A stretch of DNA of 64,000 nt from Algiphilus sp022763315. Its GTDB lineage: Bacteria; Pseudomonadota; Gammaproteobacteria; Nevskiales; Nevskiaceae. Numbering within the stretch: position 1 is the stretch's first letter; each line of letters opens with the position of its first letter. The stretch lies in assembly GCF_965249985.1 (NCBI RefSeq), contig NZ_OZ252280.1, one strand, 5' to 3'. Below are positions 33,668 to 42,278 of this stretch, piece after piece. The notes below the pieces were generated by a model that was given only the letters and a program-made list of their open reading frames with translations, was not told the DNA's origin and made no database searches. The position numbers were made by a program, and so were the translations under genes.

Positions 33668-34717
33668 TCAGGCCTTCGGCTGATCCGGCTCCGGCACCGG
33701 AATGGGGCCCTGCACTGCGCCCTTCTTCTCCGGCAGGAAGCGCCCGTGATGGATGCCAAAGATCAGCAGGTCGCGGATGGTGTCCTCGATCGGGCGCGGC
33801 TGGTAGCCGAGTTCTCGCACGGCTTTGGAGTGATCGATGCGCGGTGAGGTCTCGATAGTGTCGAGCGCGACTTCGGACAGGAATTCGGATTCCTTGCCCA
33901 TGCGCCGGGCCAGCGGGCCGGTGATGGCGGCGATGCCCTTGAGCAGCTTCATCGGCAGCATGAATTTCGGGCCGGGGCGGCCGACCATGCTCGCCGACAG
34001 CCGGCAGGCGTCGATCATGGAGATGTAGGTGCCGCCCAGCAGGTAGGTTTCGCCATTGCCACCCTTCTCCGCGGCCAGCAGGAGCCCGCGCGCCAAATCA
34101 CGGACGTCGACGAGGTCGAAGCCGCCTTCCACCATCACTGGCAGCTTGCCGCGCGCGGCGTCGATCATGTTGCCGTTAAGGTGCGGCATGGGCCAACCGT
34201 AGTCTTCCGGGCCGAACACGCCCGTGGGATAGCAGACGACGACTTCCAGGCCCGCCTTGGCGCGCTCCATCAGTTCACGCTCGCCGGCGTACTTGGAGCG
34301 CGCATAGACCGGCAATGCGGCGTCAATCGAACGCGGCGCCGTCTCGTCGATTGTTTGGCCGTTGACCTGGTACATGTCGAAGGAGGCGATGGAGCTGACA
34401 TGCACGACGCGGCGCACCCCTGTGGCTAGCGCCGCATCCGCTACCGCCTTCACCCCTTCAACATTGATGTGCCAGGTGGCCTCGTCTTCCTTGAGCAGCG
34501 AGATCTTGGCGACGAGGTGAAAGATCACCTCGATGCCGTCGAGGGCGCGATGCAAAGCCCCGGCGTCAAAGATATCCAGCTCTTGCCAGCGCGCACGCGG
34601 GTCCAGATGCGACGAGTGCACGCGATCCAGCGCCAGCACTTCGTGCCCGGCATCCAACAGGGTCCGGACCAGATTGAGTCCGACGTATCCGCACGCTCCG
34701 GTGATGGCCGCTTTCAT
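33668..34717 (-). CDS. Extended SDR of the 3beta-hydroxysteroid dehydrogenase/epimerase type
   Basis: 349 residues. The extended-SDR signature ITGACGYVGLNL is at the N-terminus. The active site is YARSK (near residue 148), with HVSSIASFD supplying the serine. A substrate-binding part follows (TGVFGPEDYGWPMPHLNG, then DLVDVRDLARGL). Members of this branch include 3beta-HSD/isomerases and sterol decarboxylases; in this locus a 3beta-hydroxysteroid is a sensible substrate, but this is inference. A GGAGA lies upstream of the ATG. The next minus-strand gene ends 90 bp upstream. Confidence 0.82.
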   Translation of the reverse strand: MKAAITGACGYVGLNLVRTLLDAGHEVLALDRVHSSHLDPRARWQELDIFDAGALHRALDGIEVIFHLVAKISLLKEDEATWHINVEGVKAVADAALATGVRRVVHVSSIASFDMYQVNGQTIDETAPRSIDAALPVYARSKYAGERELMERAKAGLEVVVCYPTGVFGPEDYGWPMPHLNGNMIDAARGKLPVMVEGGFDLVDVRDLARGLLLAAEKGGNGETYLLGGTYISMIDACRLSASMVGRPGPKFMLPMKLLKGIAAITGPLARRMGKESEFLSEVALDTIETSPRIDHSKAVRELGYQPRPIEDTIRDLLIFGIHHGRFLPEKKGAVQGPIPVPEPDQPKA

Positions 34718-34807
34718 GAGATTCCTGTCTCCAAATCAGAACTTTTAAGGGTAACGGTGCCGTCTGGCCCCGACTTCACCCTGATGCATCAGATTGCAGC
34801 GGCCGAT

Positions 34808-36388
34808 TCAGAAGCTCCACTGCAGCTCCGCGAAAATGCGGTCGTTGTCCGCGGCGACGGTGAACGGTTGCTGCCGGCCGCCGTCGTAGAGCAGCAAACC
34901 ACCGGACAGCTGCACGCCGCGCGCCAGTTCATACTCCGCGTCAAAGCGATAGATGCCGCCGCCTGAGCGCCGCCAGAATTGGCCATCCTCGTTGAAGACC
35001 ACGCCGATGAGGTTGAGCCGCAGGCGCTGGTTCATGAAATCACGGGTGACGCGCGCGGCGGTCTCGCTGGCCCACTCCAGATAGCCGGAGCGCGCCAGAT
35101 CCGGGCCGAAGTCGTCGATGTGGCGCGCAGCCAGCTCCAGGCTGAAGGTGGTATCGGCCACGCCGAAGTACTCCACCCCGAGAAGCAGGTCGTATCGCTG
35201 TACGGCGCGGGCACCCTCAGGCAAGGCTTGCCCATCGGTATCGGGAATCAGCGCGCCCACAATCGGCAGGGCATTGAGCAGGGGCAACGGCTGTTCCAGC
35301 GGCGTGGTGCGCGTGAGCTGCAGGTCGTCGATGACCGCTGCCTCCTGCTTGAACAGCCAGCCGCCCTGCGTCCGCTGTACGCCAAAGCCCAACAACCTGC
35401 TGCGGCTGTGGCGCAGCACGGCCGCCTGCTGGAAATCCGCTTCGGTGGCGCGCGCATCGCTACGGTCAAAAGCGCTGGCGTCGAGGTAGGGCTCATCCAC
35501 CCAGAAGCGCGCGGCGTGCAGGCTGAGGTCCCAGCCCGAGAAGCGCCCCAGGGCAGAGGCGGCCAGGTCGATGTCTTCGAAGTCGTCGGGCCGCACATTG
35601 CGGAAACGGGTGGCGCTGCCGTCGGCGCCGACCTGGCTGTAGAAATCGCTGCCAAAGGGCGGATTGCGCGAGAAGCGATGTTCCGGGATGACGTAGGCGC
35701 TCAGCCGCCACGGTCCGGCGTACTGGTCGACCCGCAGCATACCTACGGGACGGCGCAGGTCCTCAATGTCCGCCAGCCCGGGTTCAAGGTTGTCCAGCGG
35801 GTTGAGGATATCCAGCACGCGCAGGTTGTCGGCAAAGCCCCAGACCGCAACCTGGCGGCCGATCTTGACGTCCGTGGAACTGCTCACCGGGCCGCCGACC
35901 CAGCCGTCGAGGATTTCGAGCTCCTTTTCGTAGGCGTCGATGACGTCCTGCGTGTAGTCCGCCTCGCGGTAGGTATAGGCCAGATCCTGCCAGGCGCTGA
36001 TATCCACGTGGCTACGCCAGTCCGCACCCAGGCGGCCATCGATGGTCAGTAGACCGCGCAGGCGCAGCTTGGACAGGCCGCCATAGTCTGTGCCGGTGGT
36101 AGAGCGATGATCGCGGAGGTTGTAGCTGGCTGAGGCGGATAGCAGCCCGCCCAGCTCCCACATCCCGGGCTCCGCCACGCCATCCCCTGGCGCGCTGGGA
36201 TCCACCGGCACGGTATCGACCACGGCATCGATATCGTCAAAGCCGCCCATGAGGTCGTCCATGCTGTCGTCGGCCGAGAGGAGCGGGCTCCATGGCAGGC
36301 ACAGCGCCAACGCCAGCCATCTGCTTGGGCGGCTGCCCTCACGCTCTGCACGCGCGGGGCCGCCCCCTGTTTCCTCCCCTGCCCTCAT
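34808..36388 (-). CDS. Outer-membrane beta-barrel protein of the DUF1302-like type
   Basis: 526 residues. The N-terminus is basic followed by WLALALCLPWSPLLS, a signal sequence. The mature part opens with DDSMDDLMGGFDD and then GLLSASASYNLRDHRSTTG, followed by alternating beta strands. It ends DRIFAELQWSF, a C-terminal aromatic typical of outer-membrane barrels. VKIGRQVAVWGFADNLRVLDILNP is the conserved region shared with DUF1302-like porins. Translation start is uncertain because the ribosome site at 36388 is weak and no better in-frame start was found. It follows the LolA-like gene by 21 bp and belongs to the same envelope operon. Confidence 0.8.
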   Translation of the reverse strand: MRAGEETGGGPARAEREGSRPSRWLALALCLPWSPLLSADDSMDDLMGGFDDIDAVVDTVPVDPSAPGDGVAEPGMWELGGLLSASASYNLRDHRSTTGTDYGGLSKLRLRGLLTIDGRLGADWRSHVDISAWQDLAYTYREADYTQDVIDAYEKELEILDGWVGGPVSSSTDVKIGRQVAVWGFADNLRVLDILNPLDNLEPGLADIEDLRRPVGMLRVDQYAGPWRLSAYVIPEHRFSRNPPFGSDFYSQVGADGSATRFRNVRPDDFEDIDLAASALGRFSGWDLSLHAARFWVDEPYLDASAFDRSDARATEADFQQAAVLRHSRSRLLGFGVQRTQGGWLFKQEAAVIDDLQLTRTTPLEQPLPLLNALPIVGALIPDTDGQALPEGARAVQRYDLLLGVEYFGVADTTFSLELAARHIDDFGPDLARSGYLEWASETAARVTRDFMNQRLRLNLIGVVFNEDGQFWRRSGGGIYRFDAEYELARGVQLSGGLLLYDGGRQQPFTVAADNDRIFAELQWSF

Positions 36389-36409
36389 CTCTACAGTGCG
36401 GCTGTGTGC

Positions 36410-37216
36410 CTACAGGCCGCGCTGCAGTCGACGCTGGGTGAACAGCGCGTCGTCCAGATCCTGGTTGTACTGCACGTTCTGCCACCGCAACACGCTGGCG
36501 TGCTCGGTCTTCTTGCCCTTCTTGGTGGTCATCACCATTTCCATCGGCGTCCAGATGCCGTCGATCTGCTTGAGTTCGCGCACTTCCATGAACTTCATGC
36601 GCGGGCTGTCTGCCAGCCAGTTCACGGACCGGATGATGACGAAGTTGTCCTGCCGCACGAAGAAAACCGACTTGCTGTAGCCGGTGCGCTCAATCTCTTC
36701 ATCATCGGTGGGGGTGGCGAGAATCTGCCAGACGGCGTGCTCGCCCACCTGGGTCTCCTTCATGATCTCGTAGCGGTAGTCGTCGATATCCGGGCTGCTC
36801 ATGTCGGCATAGGTGAAGTCCGAGCCCATGAAGCTGCCACTCTTGTCCGCCGCGGCAATGCGCTTGACCTTCTTCAGCGCCGGCAGGTACAGCCACTGGT
36901 CGTCGTCCTTGTCGCCGTCGTCGTAGTCGTAGGTGAGAAAGCCGGTGTTCTCGACGTTGGCCGGGCCGAGGAAGAACATGATGCTCTGGTTGTCCTCGGG
37001 GTTGTCCGGCGCATCGCGGCGGAAGGAGCGGATGGTGCGCTCGCGGGTATCGCCGTCGGCGTCGATCAGAATCATGGTCATGTCCATGGTCGCGTTGTCG
37101 CCGTCGTCGAGGTCGCGCACCTTTTCCATGATGTCGCGGGCAGACAGCTCCGCGCCCGCGGTCAGCGGCACGCCGAGCAGCGTGAGCACCAGACACAGTC
37201 GCTTGGTCATCGTCAT
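36410..37216 (-). CDS. LolA-like outer-membrane lipoprotein-sorting family protein
   Basis: 268 residues. A signal peptide ends near TAGAELSA (residues about 19-26). The mature chain has LSARDIMEKVRDLDDGDNAT, then MDMTMILIDADGDTRERTIR, FMGSDFTYADMSSPD and KQIDGIWTPMEMVM. This is the pattern of the LolA-like family (outer membrane lipoprotein-sorting protein) that is encoded next to MMPL pumps. AAGGAG lies 8 nt before ATG 37216, which overlaps the pump stop by ATGA. It probably binds a hydrophobic cargo in the periplasm for the pump. Confidence 0.86.
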   Translation of the reverse strand: MTMTKRLCLVLTLLGVPLTAGAELSARDIMEKVRDLDDGDNATMDMTMILIDADGDTRERTIRSFRRDAPDNPEDNQSIMFFLGPANVENTGFLTYDYDDGDKDDDQWLYLPALKKVKRIAAADKSGSFMGSDFTYADMSSPDIDDYRYEIMKETQVGEHAVWQILATPTDDEEIERTGYSKSVFFVRQDNFVIIRSVNWLADSPRMKFMEVRELKQIDGIWTPMEMVMTTKKGKKTEHASVLRWQNVQYNQDLDDALFTQRRLQRGL

Positions 37217-39711
37217 GCGAATTGCTCCTTCGGGTGGCGTTCTTTCCATTGGGTGAGCAGGGTCATCAATGCCGGCGCCAGCAGCACATCCGCCAAGAAG
37301 GCGACGATGATGCAGACGCCGGTGAGGAGTCCGAAATGCTGCAGATTCTCCATCGTGCCCATGAGATTCACGAAGAAGGCCAATGACAGCACCATGGAGG
37401 TGATCATCAGCGCCTTGCCGGTAGTGCGCAGTGTCTCGTGGACAGCTTGTCGCGCATCCCCGCTCTGGGCGTAATAGCGATGGAAGTTGTGCATGAAGTG
37501 GATGGTGTCGTCCACGGCCAACCCCAGCGCGATGGAGCCCACCAGCAAGGTGAAGGCGTCCAGCGGAATGCCCAACAATGGCATCAGTGCCAGCGTCAGG
37601 ATCACCGGCGCAAGGTTGGGAATCATGCTGATGAGGCCGGTGCGCACGGAACCCACCAGCAGCATCATCAAGGGTGCGACGATGAGAAAGGCCAGGCTGT
37701 AGGCCTTGATCGTGTCGCTGATCAGCACCTTCACACTGCCGGCAAGCAGCATGATGACGCCGGTAAAAGTGAGCTCGGCGCGGTCGCCGACGATCTCGCG
37801 GAAGCCGCTTTGCACCGCGTCCAGATAGTCCGGGTAGAGCACCCCATCCACGAAGGGCATCTTGGCGGTGATACGCATCTTGCTGAAGCTGGTATCCACC
37901 AGATCATCGAGGTCGTCGCTGCTGGAGTTCTCGAACAGCAGCAGCTCCTGGGCGATGAGATCCCGGCTGTCCGGAATGGCGTAGTAGGCCGGGTCGTTTT
38001 CGTTGAGCGCCTGGTGCAGTTCCTTGTTGATGTCGATCAGCGACACCGCCTTGCCGGACTGCACGCCTTGGACGTTCAGTTCCTCCATGAAGGTCAGGGC
38101 GCGGTCGACCGCGTGCAGCAGCTCGGGGTCGTGCAGACCGTTGCGCTCACCGCTATCAACGATGATCTCGGAGAAGGTGGCGCCACCGAAATGCGCGTCG
38201 ATGGTCTCGGTGGCCTCGCGCACCTCGAAGCCTTCCGGGAACCAGTTCAGCGGGTAGTGGCTGGGCCGGATCTGCGAGACCAGCACCAGCGACACGGCGA
38301 TGAGGACGAACCAGATGCCGACCACGGCCTTGGGGTAGCCGGTCGACACGTCCGCACACCAACTGAGGAAGCGCTGGAACGGCCCGGAGCGGTCATCGCG
38401 CAGTCCCTGCTCCCGGAACGGCGTAATGGCGATCAGTGCGGGCAACAGCGCCAGCGAGAACAGCAGGGTACTGAGGATGCCGACCGGCGCCATGATGCCG
38501 ATGTCCCCCACCGGCTTGAGGTTCGCCGTAATGAAGGAGACCAGCCCACCGGCGGTGGTGAGGCCGGTCATCAGCACGGCAAAGCCGGAATGCCCAAGCG
38601 CGTACTGCAGGGCCTGGCGCTTGTCGTCGCCGCGGTCAATGGCCTGGAAGTAGACCGTGAAGATGTGCACGGAATTGCCCACGCCGATGGCGAGCAGCAG
38701 CGACGGCAGAATCTGCACGGCCGTGGTGATGACCATGCCAAAGAAGCACATCAGCACGAAGGTGAAATACAGCGACAGCGCCGAGACCGTGACTGGCAGC
38801 ACCACCATCACCCAGCGCCGGAACACGGCGAACAGCAGCACCGAAATCAACACGATGCCCACGCCCGAAAACAGGAACATGTCCCGCCCGAGAATGAAGG
38901 TGAGCTGGTGCATGATGAAGGGTGAGCCGGAGACGCTGATCTGGAAGTCGTCCCGCTGGAAATCTGCTTTGGCCGCGCGGATCTCATCGATCATCGCGTA
39001 GATTTCCTGGTCGGTGATGAAGCGGTCGTCATCATCGGCCGCCTCTGCTTCCGCAGGTGCTGCGTCGCCGCCCACCGGGTCATCGCCAAAGCCGGAAGCA
39101 AAATCGAAATCCGCCGCGTCGATGGAGGCCATCTCGCGCGAATAGCTGGCCGTATACGTATCCGGCGTGACGATGAGCGCCGCTTTGCGCAGGTCCGGAC
39201 TGACGAAATGGTTCTGGTAGAGCGGATTGGCGGCGATGCGGCTGCGCAGGGCCGCGAATTCCGCCGGGCTCTGCGGCCAGTCCTCCAGCAATTCCTCGAC
39301 GATCAGCTCATCGCCGCGCCCTTCCATCCAGCGCGCGTTGATCAGGCTTTCGACCTTGTCGACTTGCGGCACGGCCTCGAGTCGCTCGTGCCAAGACTGC
39401 AACTGGCGCAGAAAGGCATCGTTGACGATGTTGGCGTCGCTTTCCACCAGGATGACCAGCCGCTCGTCCTTGCCGAACGCCTCCTGAAAGGCCTTGTAGG
39501 TCACCCGCGCCGGATCGGTCTCACGCAGATAGCTCTCGTTGGAGGTATCCACCTCCATGGTGGGCAGCCAGGTCGAGAAATAGACCAGCGCCACCAGCAA
39601 CGAGGTGATGATCCACCAGGGATGGTCATGACAGAAGGCGCCCCAGCGTGCGAAGCCACGCTCAATACGGTCCCGCGCCCGGTCAAAGCGGCTCGCTGAG
39701 GGGCGGCTCAT
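37213..39711 (-). CDS. RND/MMPL-family transporter, second copy
   Basis: 832 residues from ATG 39711 (MSRPSASRFDRAR); the longer frame adds a non-homologous leader. The N-terminal helix WWIITSLLVALVYFSTWLP is followed by a periplasmic domain with an acidic insert (EAEAADDDD, about residues 220-235). Two five-helix bundles carry ILPSLLLAIGVGNSVHIFTV and GSIALGLAVDDTIHFMHNFH. With the LolA-like and barrel genes this is a second complete envelope module in the window. Not closely similar in its periplasmic domains to the copy at 8963-11317. Cargo unknown; steroid or lipid is inferred. Confidence 0.9.
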   Translation of the reverse strand: MSRPSASRFDRARDRIERGFARWGAFCHDHPWWIITSLLVALVYFSTWLPTMEVDTSNESYLRETDPARVTYKAFQEAFGKDERLVILVESDANIVNDAFLRQLQSWHERLEAVPQVDKVESLINARWMEGRGDELIVEELLEDWPQSPAEFAALRSRIAANPLYQNHFVSPDLRKAALIVTPDTYTASYSREMASIDAADFDFASGFGDDPVGGDAAPAEAEAADDDDRFITDQEIYAMIDEIRAAKADFQRDDFQISVSGSPFIMHQLTFILGRDMFLFSGVGIVLISVLLFAVFRRWVMVVLPVTVSALSLYFTFVLMCFFGMVITTAVQILPSLLLAIGVGNSVHIFTVYFQAIDRGDDKRQALQYALGHSGFAVLMTGLTTAGGLVSFITANLKPVGDIGIMAPVGILSTLLFSLALLPALIAITPFREQGLRDDRSGPFQRFLSWCADVSTGYPKAVVGIWFVLIAVSLVLVSQIRPSHYPLNWFPEGFEVREATETIDAHFGGATFSEIIVDSGERNGLHDPELLHAVDRALTFMEELNVQGVQSGKAVSLIDINKELHQALNENDPAYYAIPDSRDLIAQELLLFENSSSDDLDDLVDTSFSKMRITAKMPFVDGVLYPDYLDAVQSGFREIVGDRAELTFTGVIMLLAGSVKVLISDTIKAYSLAFLIVAPLMMLLVGSVRTGLISMIPNLAPVILTLALMPLLGIPLDAFTLLVGSIALGLAVDDTIHFMHNFHRYYAQSGDARQAVHETLRTTGKALMITSMVLSLAFFVNLMGTMENLQHFGLLTGVCIIVAFLADVLLAPALMTLLTQWKERHPKEQFA

Positions 39712-39862
39712 TGTCCCCCCGCCTTCAGCAGGCAGTGGCGCGAAGCGCGTGGCGCATGGCTTGGGCGGACACGGCAAAGACCGGCGGTGTCCAGATCAGA
39801 GACATCCATGGCAAAGGTCAACAGGGTATGCGCGACATTCTCGGTGCCGTTGGCTGTACTTT

Positions 39863-39880
39863 CGTCGTCTGTTGGGGTGA
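39863..39880 (-). promoter_or_regulatory. Candidate regulon operator between MMPL and SnoaL genes
   Basis: The minus strand reads TCACCCCAACAGACGACG, one mismatch from the element before hsaC (27964-27981). It lies 151 bp before the MMPL start and 101 bp before the SnoaL start, in a 270-bp divergent gap. Its orientation relative to the MMPL gene is the same as relative to hsaC. Confidence 0.45.
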
Positions 39881-39981
39881 AGCGGGCTGCGCGTAGCGCC
39901 GGCGGGTGTCTACGCCATTCTGAGGACGTCGCGCGCGCCGGCAGGCTGCAGGCTTGGCGCAGCATTCCGGAGGAGAGACCT

Positions 39982-40434
39982 ATGCTGAGCCTGCAGACCC
40001 TGTCCGATCGTGTAGAGATCGAGGCGATCATGGTGGACTACGTCAACGCCATCGATACGCGCGATTTCGCGGCTCTGGAGCGCGTCTTTACGCCCGATGC
40101 CTGGATCGACTACACCGCGATGGGAGGTATCAAGGGCCACTTTCCCGAAGTTCAGGCCTGGCTGGCGCAGGTGCTGCCCCATTTCCCGGCGTACTACCAC
40201 CTCATCGGCAATGTGGCGATCACGTTGGAGGGCGACCAGGCGCGCTCGCGCAGCGCCTGCTTCAACCCGATGACGGTACGTCTGGAAGAAGGCACGGAGC
40301 AGACCTTCTTTCTCGGGCTCTGGTACCACGACCAGTGGCAGCGCACCGAGGCGGGATGGCGCATCCGCGAGCGCGTTGAGGAAAAGTGCTTTGATCACAA
40401 CGTGCCGGCCGCGCTTGCAGTGGGCGCATCGTGA
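39982..40434 (+). CDS. SnoaL/NTF2-fold protein
   Basis: 150 residues, a single NTF2-like domain. It reads IEAIMVDYVNAIDTRDFAAL, then FTPDAWIDYTAMGG, YYHLIGNVAITLEGD and a terminal GLWYHDQWQRTEAGWRIRER. ATG 39982 is preceded by GGAGGAGAGACC, so the much longer frame starting at 39787 was rejected. SnoaL-type proteins of steroid clusters include isomerases, hydratases and dehydratases. Which of these applies is unclear. It opens the plus-strand steroid operon, 82 bp before the flavoprotein gene. Confidence 0.85.
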   Translation: MLSLQTLSDRVEIEAIMVDYVNAIDTRDFAALERVFTPDAWIDYTAMGGIKGHFPEVQAWLAQVLPHFPAYYHLIGNVAITLEGDQARSRSACFNPMTVRLEEGTEQTFFLGLWYHDQWQRTEAGWRIRERVEEKCFDHNVPAALAVGAS

Positions 40435-40440
40435 CCAGGA

Positions 40441-40458
40441 GGTAGTCATTCCGGACGA
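40441..40458 (+). promoter_or_regulatory. Candidate regulon operator before the KstD-like flavoprotein
   Basis: The sense strand reads GGTAGTCATTCCGGACGA. 17 of its 18 bases recur on the opposite strand at 56251-56268, in the hsaA promoter. Its CGGACGA core ends 58 nt before the start at 40517, close to the 60-nt distance at hsaC and luxR. It may give the operon a second promoter. Confidence 0.45.
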
Positions 40459-40516
40459 AGCCCGTATTGCCTGCATAGGAATAATCATGATCCTGCCTCG
40501 CAATCTCTGAGCACAC

Positions 40517-42238
40517 ATGGCAAGTCCTTCCGCCTCCCCCCCTGCATCGGGTGACGGCACACTGCCCATCGACGCGCCGCACTATGTGGACGGCGGGGCC
40601 ATGCAGTGGCACGACCACTGCGACGTGCTGGTGGTTGGCTTGGGCGCCGCAGGCGCCGCCAGCGCCATTGAGGCCAGTGACCACGGCGCCGATGTACTGA
40701 TCTGCGAACGTTTCGACGGTGGCGGCGCCACCGCGCTCAGTGGCGGCGTGGTCTACGCCGGTGGCGGCACGGCCTATCAGAAGGCGGCAGGCTACGACGA
40801 CACGCCGACCGCGATGGCGCGCTATCTCGCCACAGAAGTCGGCGATGCCGTCCGCCCGGAGACCCTGGACCGCTTCTGCCAGGAAAGCGTGGGCCTGCTC
40901 CAGTGGCTGGAGTCACTGGGTGTGCCTTTCGCCAGCGAGCCGAAACCGCCGAAGACCTCCTATCCCCGGGACGGCGTCTATCTTTATTTCTCCGGCAATG
41001 AAGCCGTACCGGAAAACGCGGCGATCGCGGCGCCCGCGCCGCGCGGGCATCGTTGCCGCGCAACGGGCATGTCCGGTGCCGCCCTCTACCAATATCTGCG
41101 CCGTGCCGTGGATGAGCGCCCCATCCGCGTGCGCACGCAGACGGCGACGCGCCGCCTGGTGGTCGACCAGGCCACCGGTCGCGTGCTGGGTGTGGAGGTC
41201 GCCACGCTACCGCCTGGCTCCGCGGCTGCACGCCGTCATCAACGACTGAGCCGACTGGCGCAACGCCTGCACAATGTGGCCGGCGGCCTCGCCGATCGGC
41301 TGCGCGTCAAGGCGCGTCGGCTGGAGGACGAGCACGCCGATATCCAGCACATCGAAGCGCGCAACGGCGTCGTGCTCACCACCGGGGGCTTCATCTTCAA
41401 CCGCGACATGGTGGCGAAGCACGCACCCGCCTACAGCGGCAATCTGCGCCTTGGCGCCACCGGCTGCGACGGCAGCGGCATCCGCCTCGGACAAAGCGTC
41501 GGCGCGCAGTGCGCGCGGCTCGAGAAGGTCTCGGCCTGGCGATTCATCAATCCGCCCTCGCCCTGGCCGCAGGGCCTGATCGTGAACGCCGAGGGCCAGC
41601 GCTTCTGCAACGAGGAAGTCTATGGCGCCCGCCTCGGTGTGCGCATGTGCGAGGAACATGGCGGCCGTGCCTGGCTCATTGTGGACCGCGCCATCCGCCG
41701 CCGCGCCATCCGTGAGGCGCTGTTCGGCAAGCTGTGGGCCTTCCAGAGCATTCCAGCGCTGCTGATGATGTGGTTCGCCCCACGGGCGCGCACGCTGGCC
41801 GGGCTGGCGCGGCGTCTGAAGATGACAACGGCGGCGCTGGAGGCGGCTGCGCACGCCATGAACGACGCCATCGACCAGCAACGCGATGATCCGATGGGGA
41901 AATCTGACGGCATGCGCCACGCGCTGCGGGAGCCGCCCTTCTACGCGCTCAATATCTCGGCCGACAACCCCACCTTCCCTTGCCCCGCCATCACCCTTGG
42001 CGGCCTGCGCATCGACGAAGGCAATGGTCAGGTGCTGAACGCAGCGGACGATGCGATCCCTGGGCTCTTCGCCGCCGGCCGGGCGGCCGTGGGGCTTGCC
42101 TCCAATGGCTATGTCAGCGGGCTGTCGCTGGCGGACTGCTTCTGGTCCGGCCGTCGCGCCGGCCGCAACGCGGCCACCCGGAGCGAAGACGCTGCCGCCT
42201 TCGCCGAGGCCGACGCCATCGAGCGCAAGGCGGGCTGA
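40517..42238 (+). CDS. FAD-dependent 3-ketosteroid dehydrogenase-like flavoprotein
   Basis: 573 residues of the succinate dehydrogenase/fumarate reductase flavoprotein family. The FAD-binding GLGAAG is at residues 41-46, followed by GGGATALSGGVVYAGGGTAY. A second flavin region reads EARNGVVLTTGGF, and the C-terminal site is AAGRAAVGLASNGYVSG. This ending differs from classical KstD (53221-54951) and resembles the 5alpha-steroid Delta4-dehydrogenase branch. It probably removes hydrogens next to the 3-keto group of ring A, with Delta4 (5alpha) as the likely position. That specificity is inference, but the steroid 5alpha-reductase homologue further down the operon makes it attractive. Confidence 0.78.
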   Translation: MASPSASPPASGDGTLPIDAPHYVDGGAMQWHDHCDVLVVGLGAAGAASAIEASDHGADVLICERFDGGGATALSGGVVYAGGGTAYQKAAGYDDTPTAMARYLATEVGDAVRPETLDRFCQESVGLLQWLESLGVPFASEPKPPKTSYPRDGVYLYFSGNEAVPENAAIAAPAPRGHRCRATGMSGAALYQYLRRAVDERPIRVRTQTATRRLVVDQATGRVLGVEVATLPPGSAAARRHQRLSRLAQRLHNVAGGLADRLRVKARRLEDEHADIQHIEARNGVVLTTGGFIFNRDMVAKHAPAYSGNLRLGATGCDGSGIRLGQSVGAQCARLEKVSAWRFINPPSPWPQGLIVNAEGQRFCNEEVYGARLGVRMCEEHGGRAWLIVDRAIRRRAIREALFGKLWAFQSIPALLMMWFAPRARTLAGLARRLKMTTAALEAAAHAMNDAIDQQRDDPMGKSDGMRHALREPPFYALNISADNPTFPCPAITLGGLRIDEGNGQVLNAADDAIPGLFAAGRAAVGLASNGYVSGLSLADCFWSGRRAGRNAATRSEDAAAFAEADAIERKAG

Positions 42239-42278
42239 ACCCGCACGCCAACCCACCAGCCCACAGGGGACCCATCGC

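Noticed and set aside
39787..39981. N-terminal extension of the SnoaL gene
   Set aside because: No homology, and the GGAGGAG site directly precedes ATG 39982.
42051..42278. Upstream extension of the SDR at 42279
   Set aside because: It lies inside the flavoprotein gene in a different frame and is proline/arginine-rich; AGGGGA marks the later ATG.
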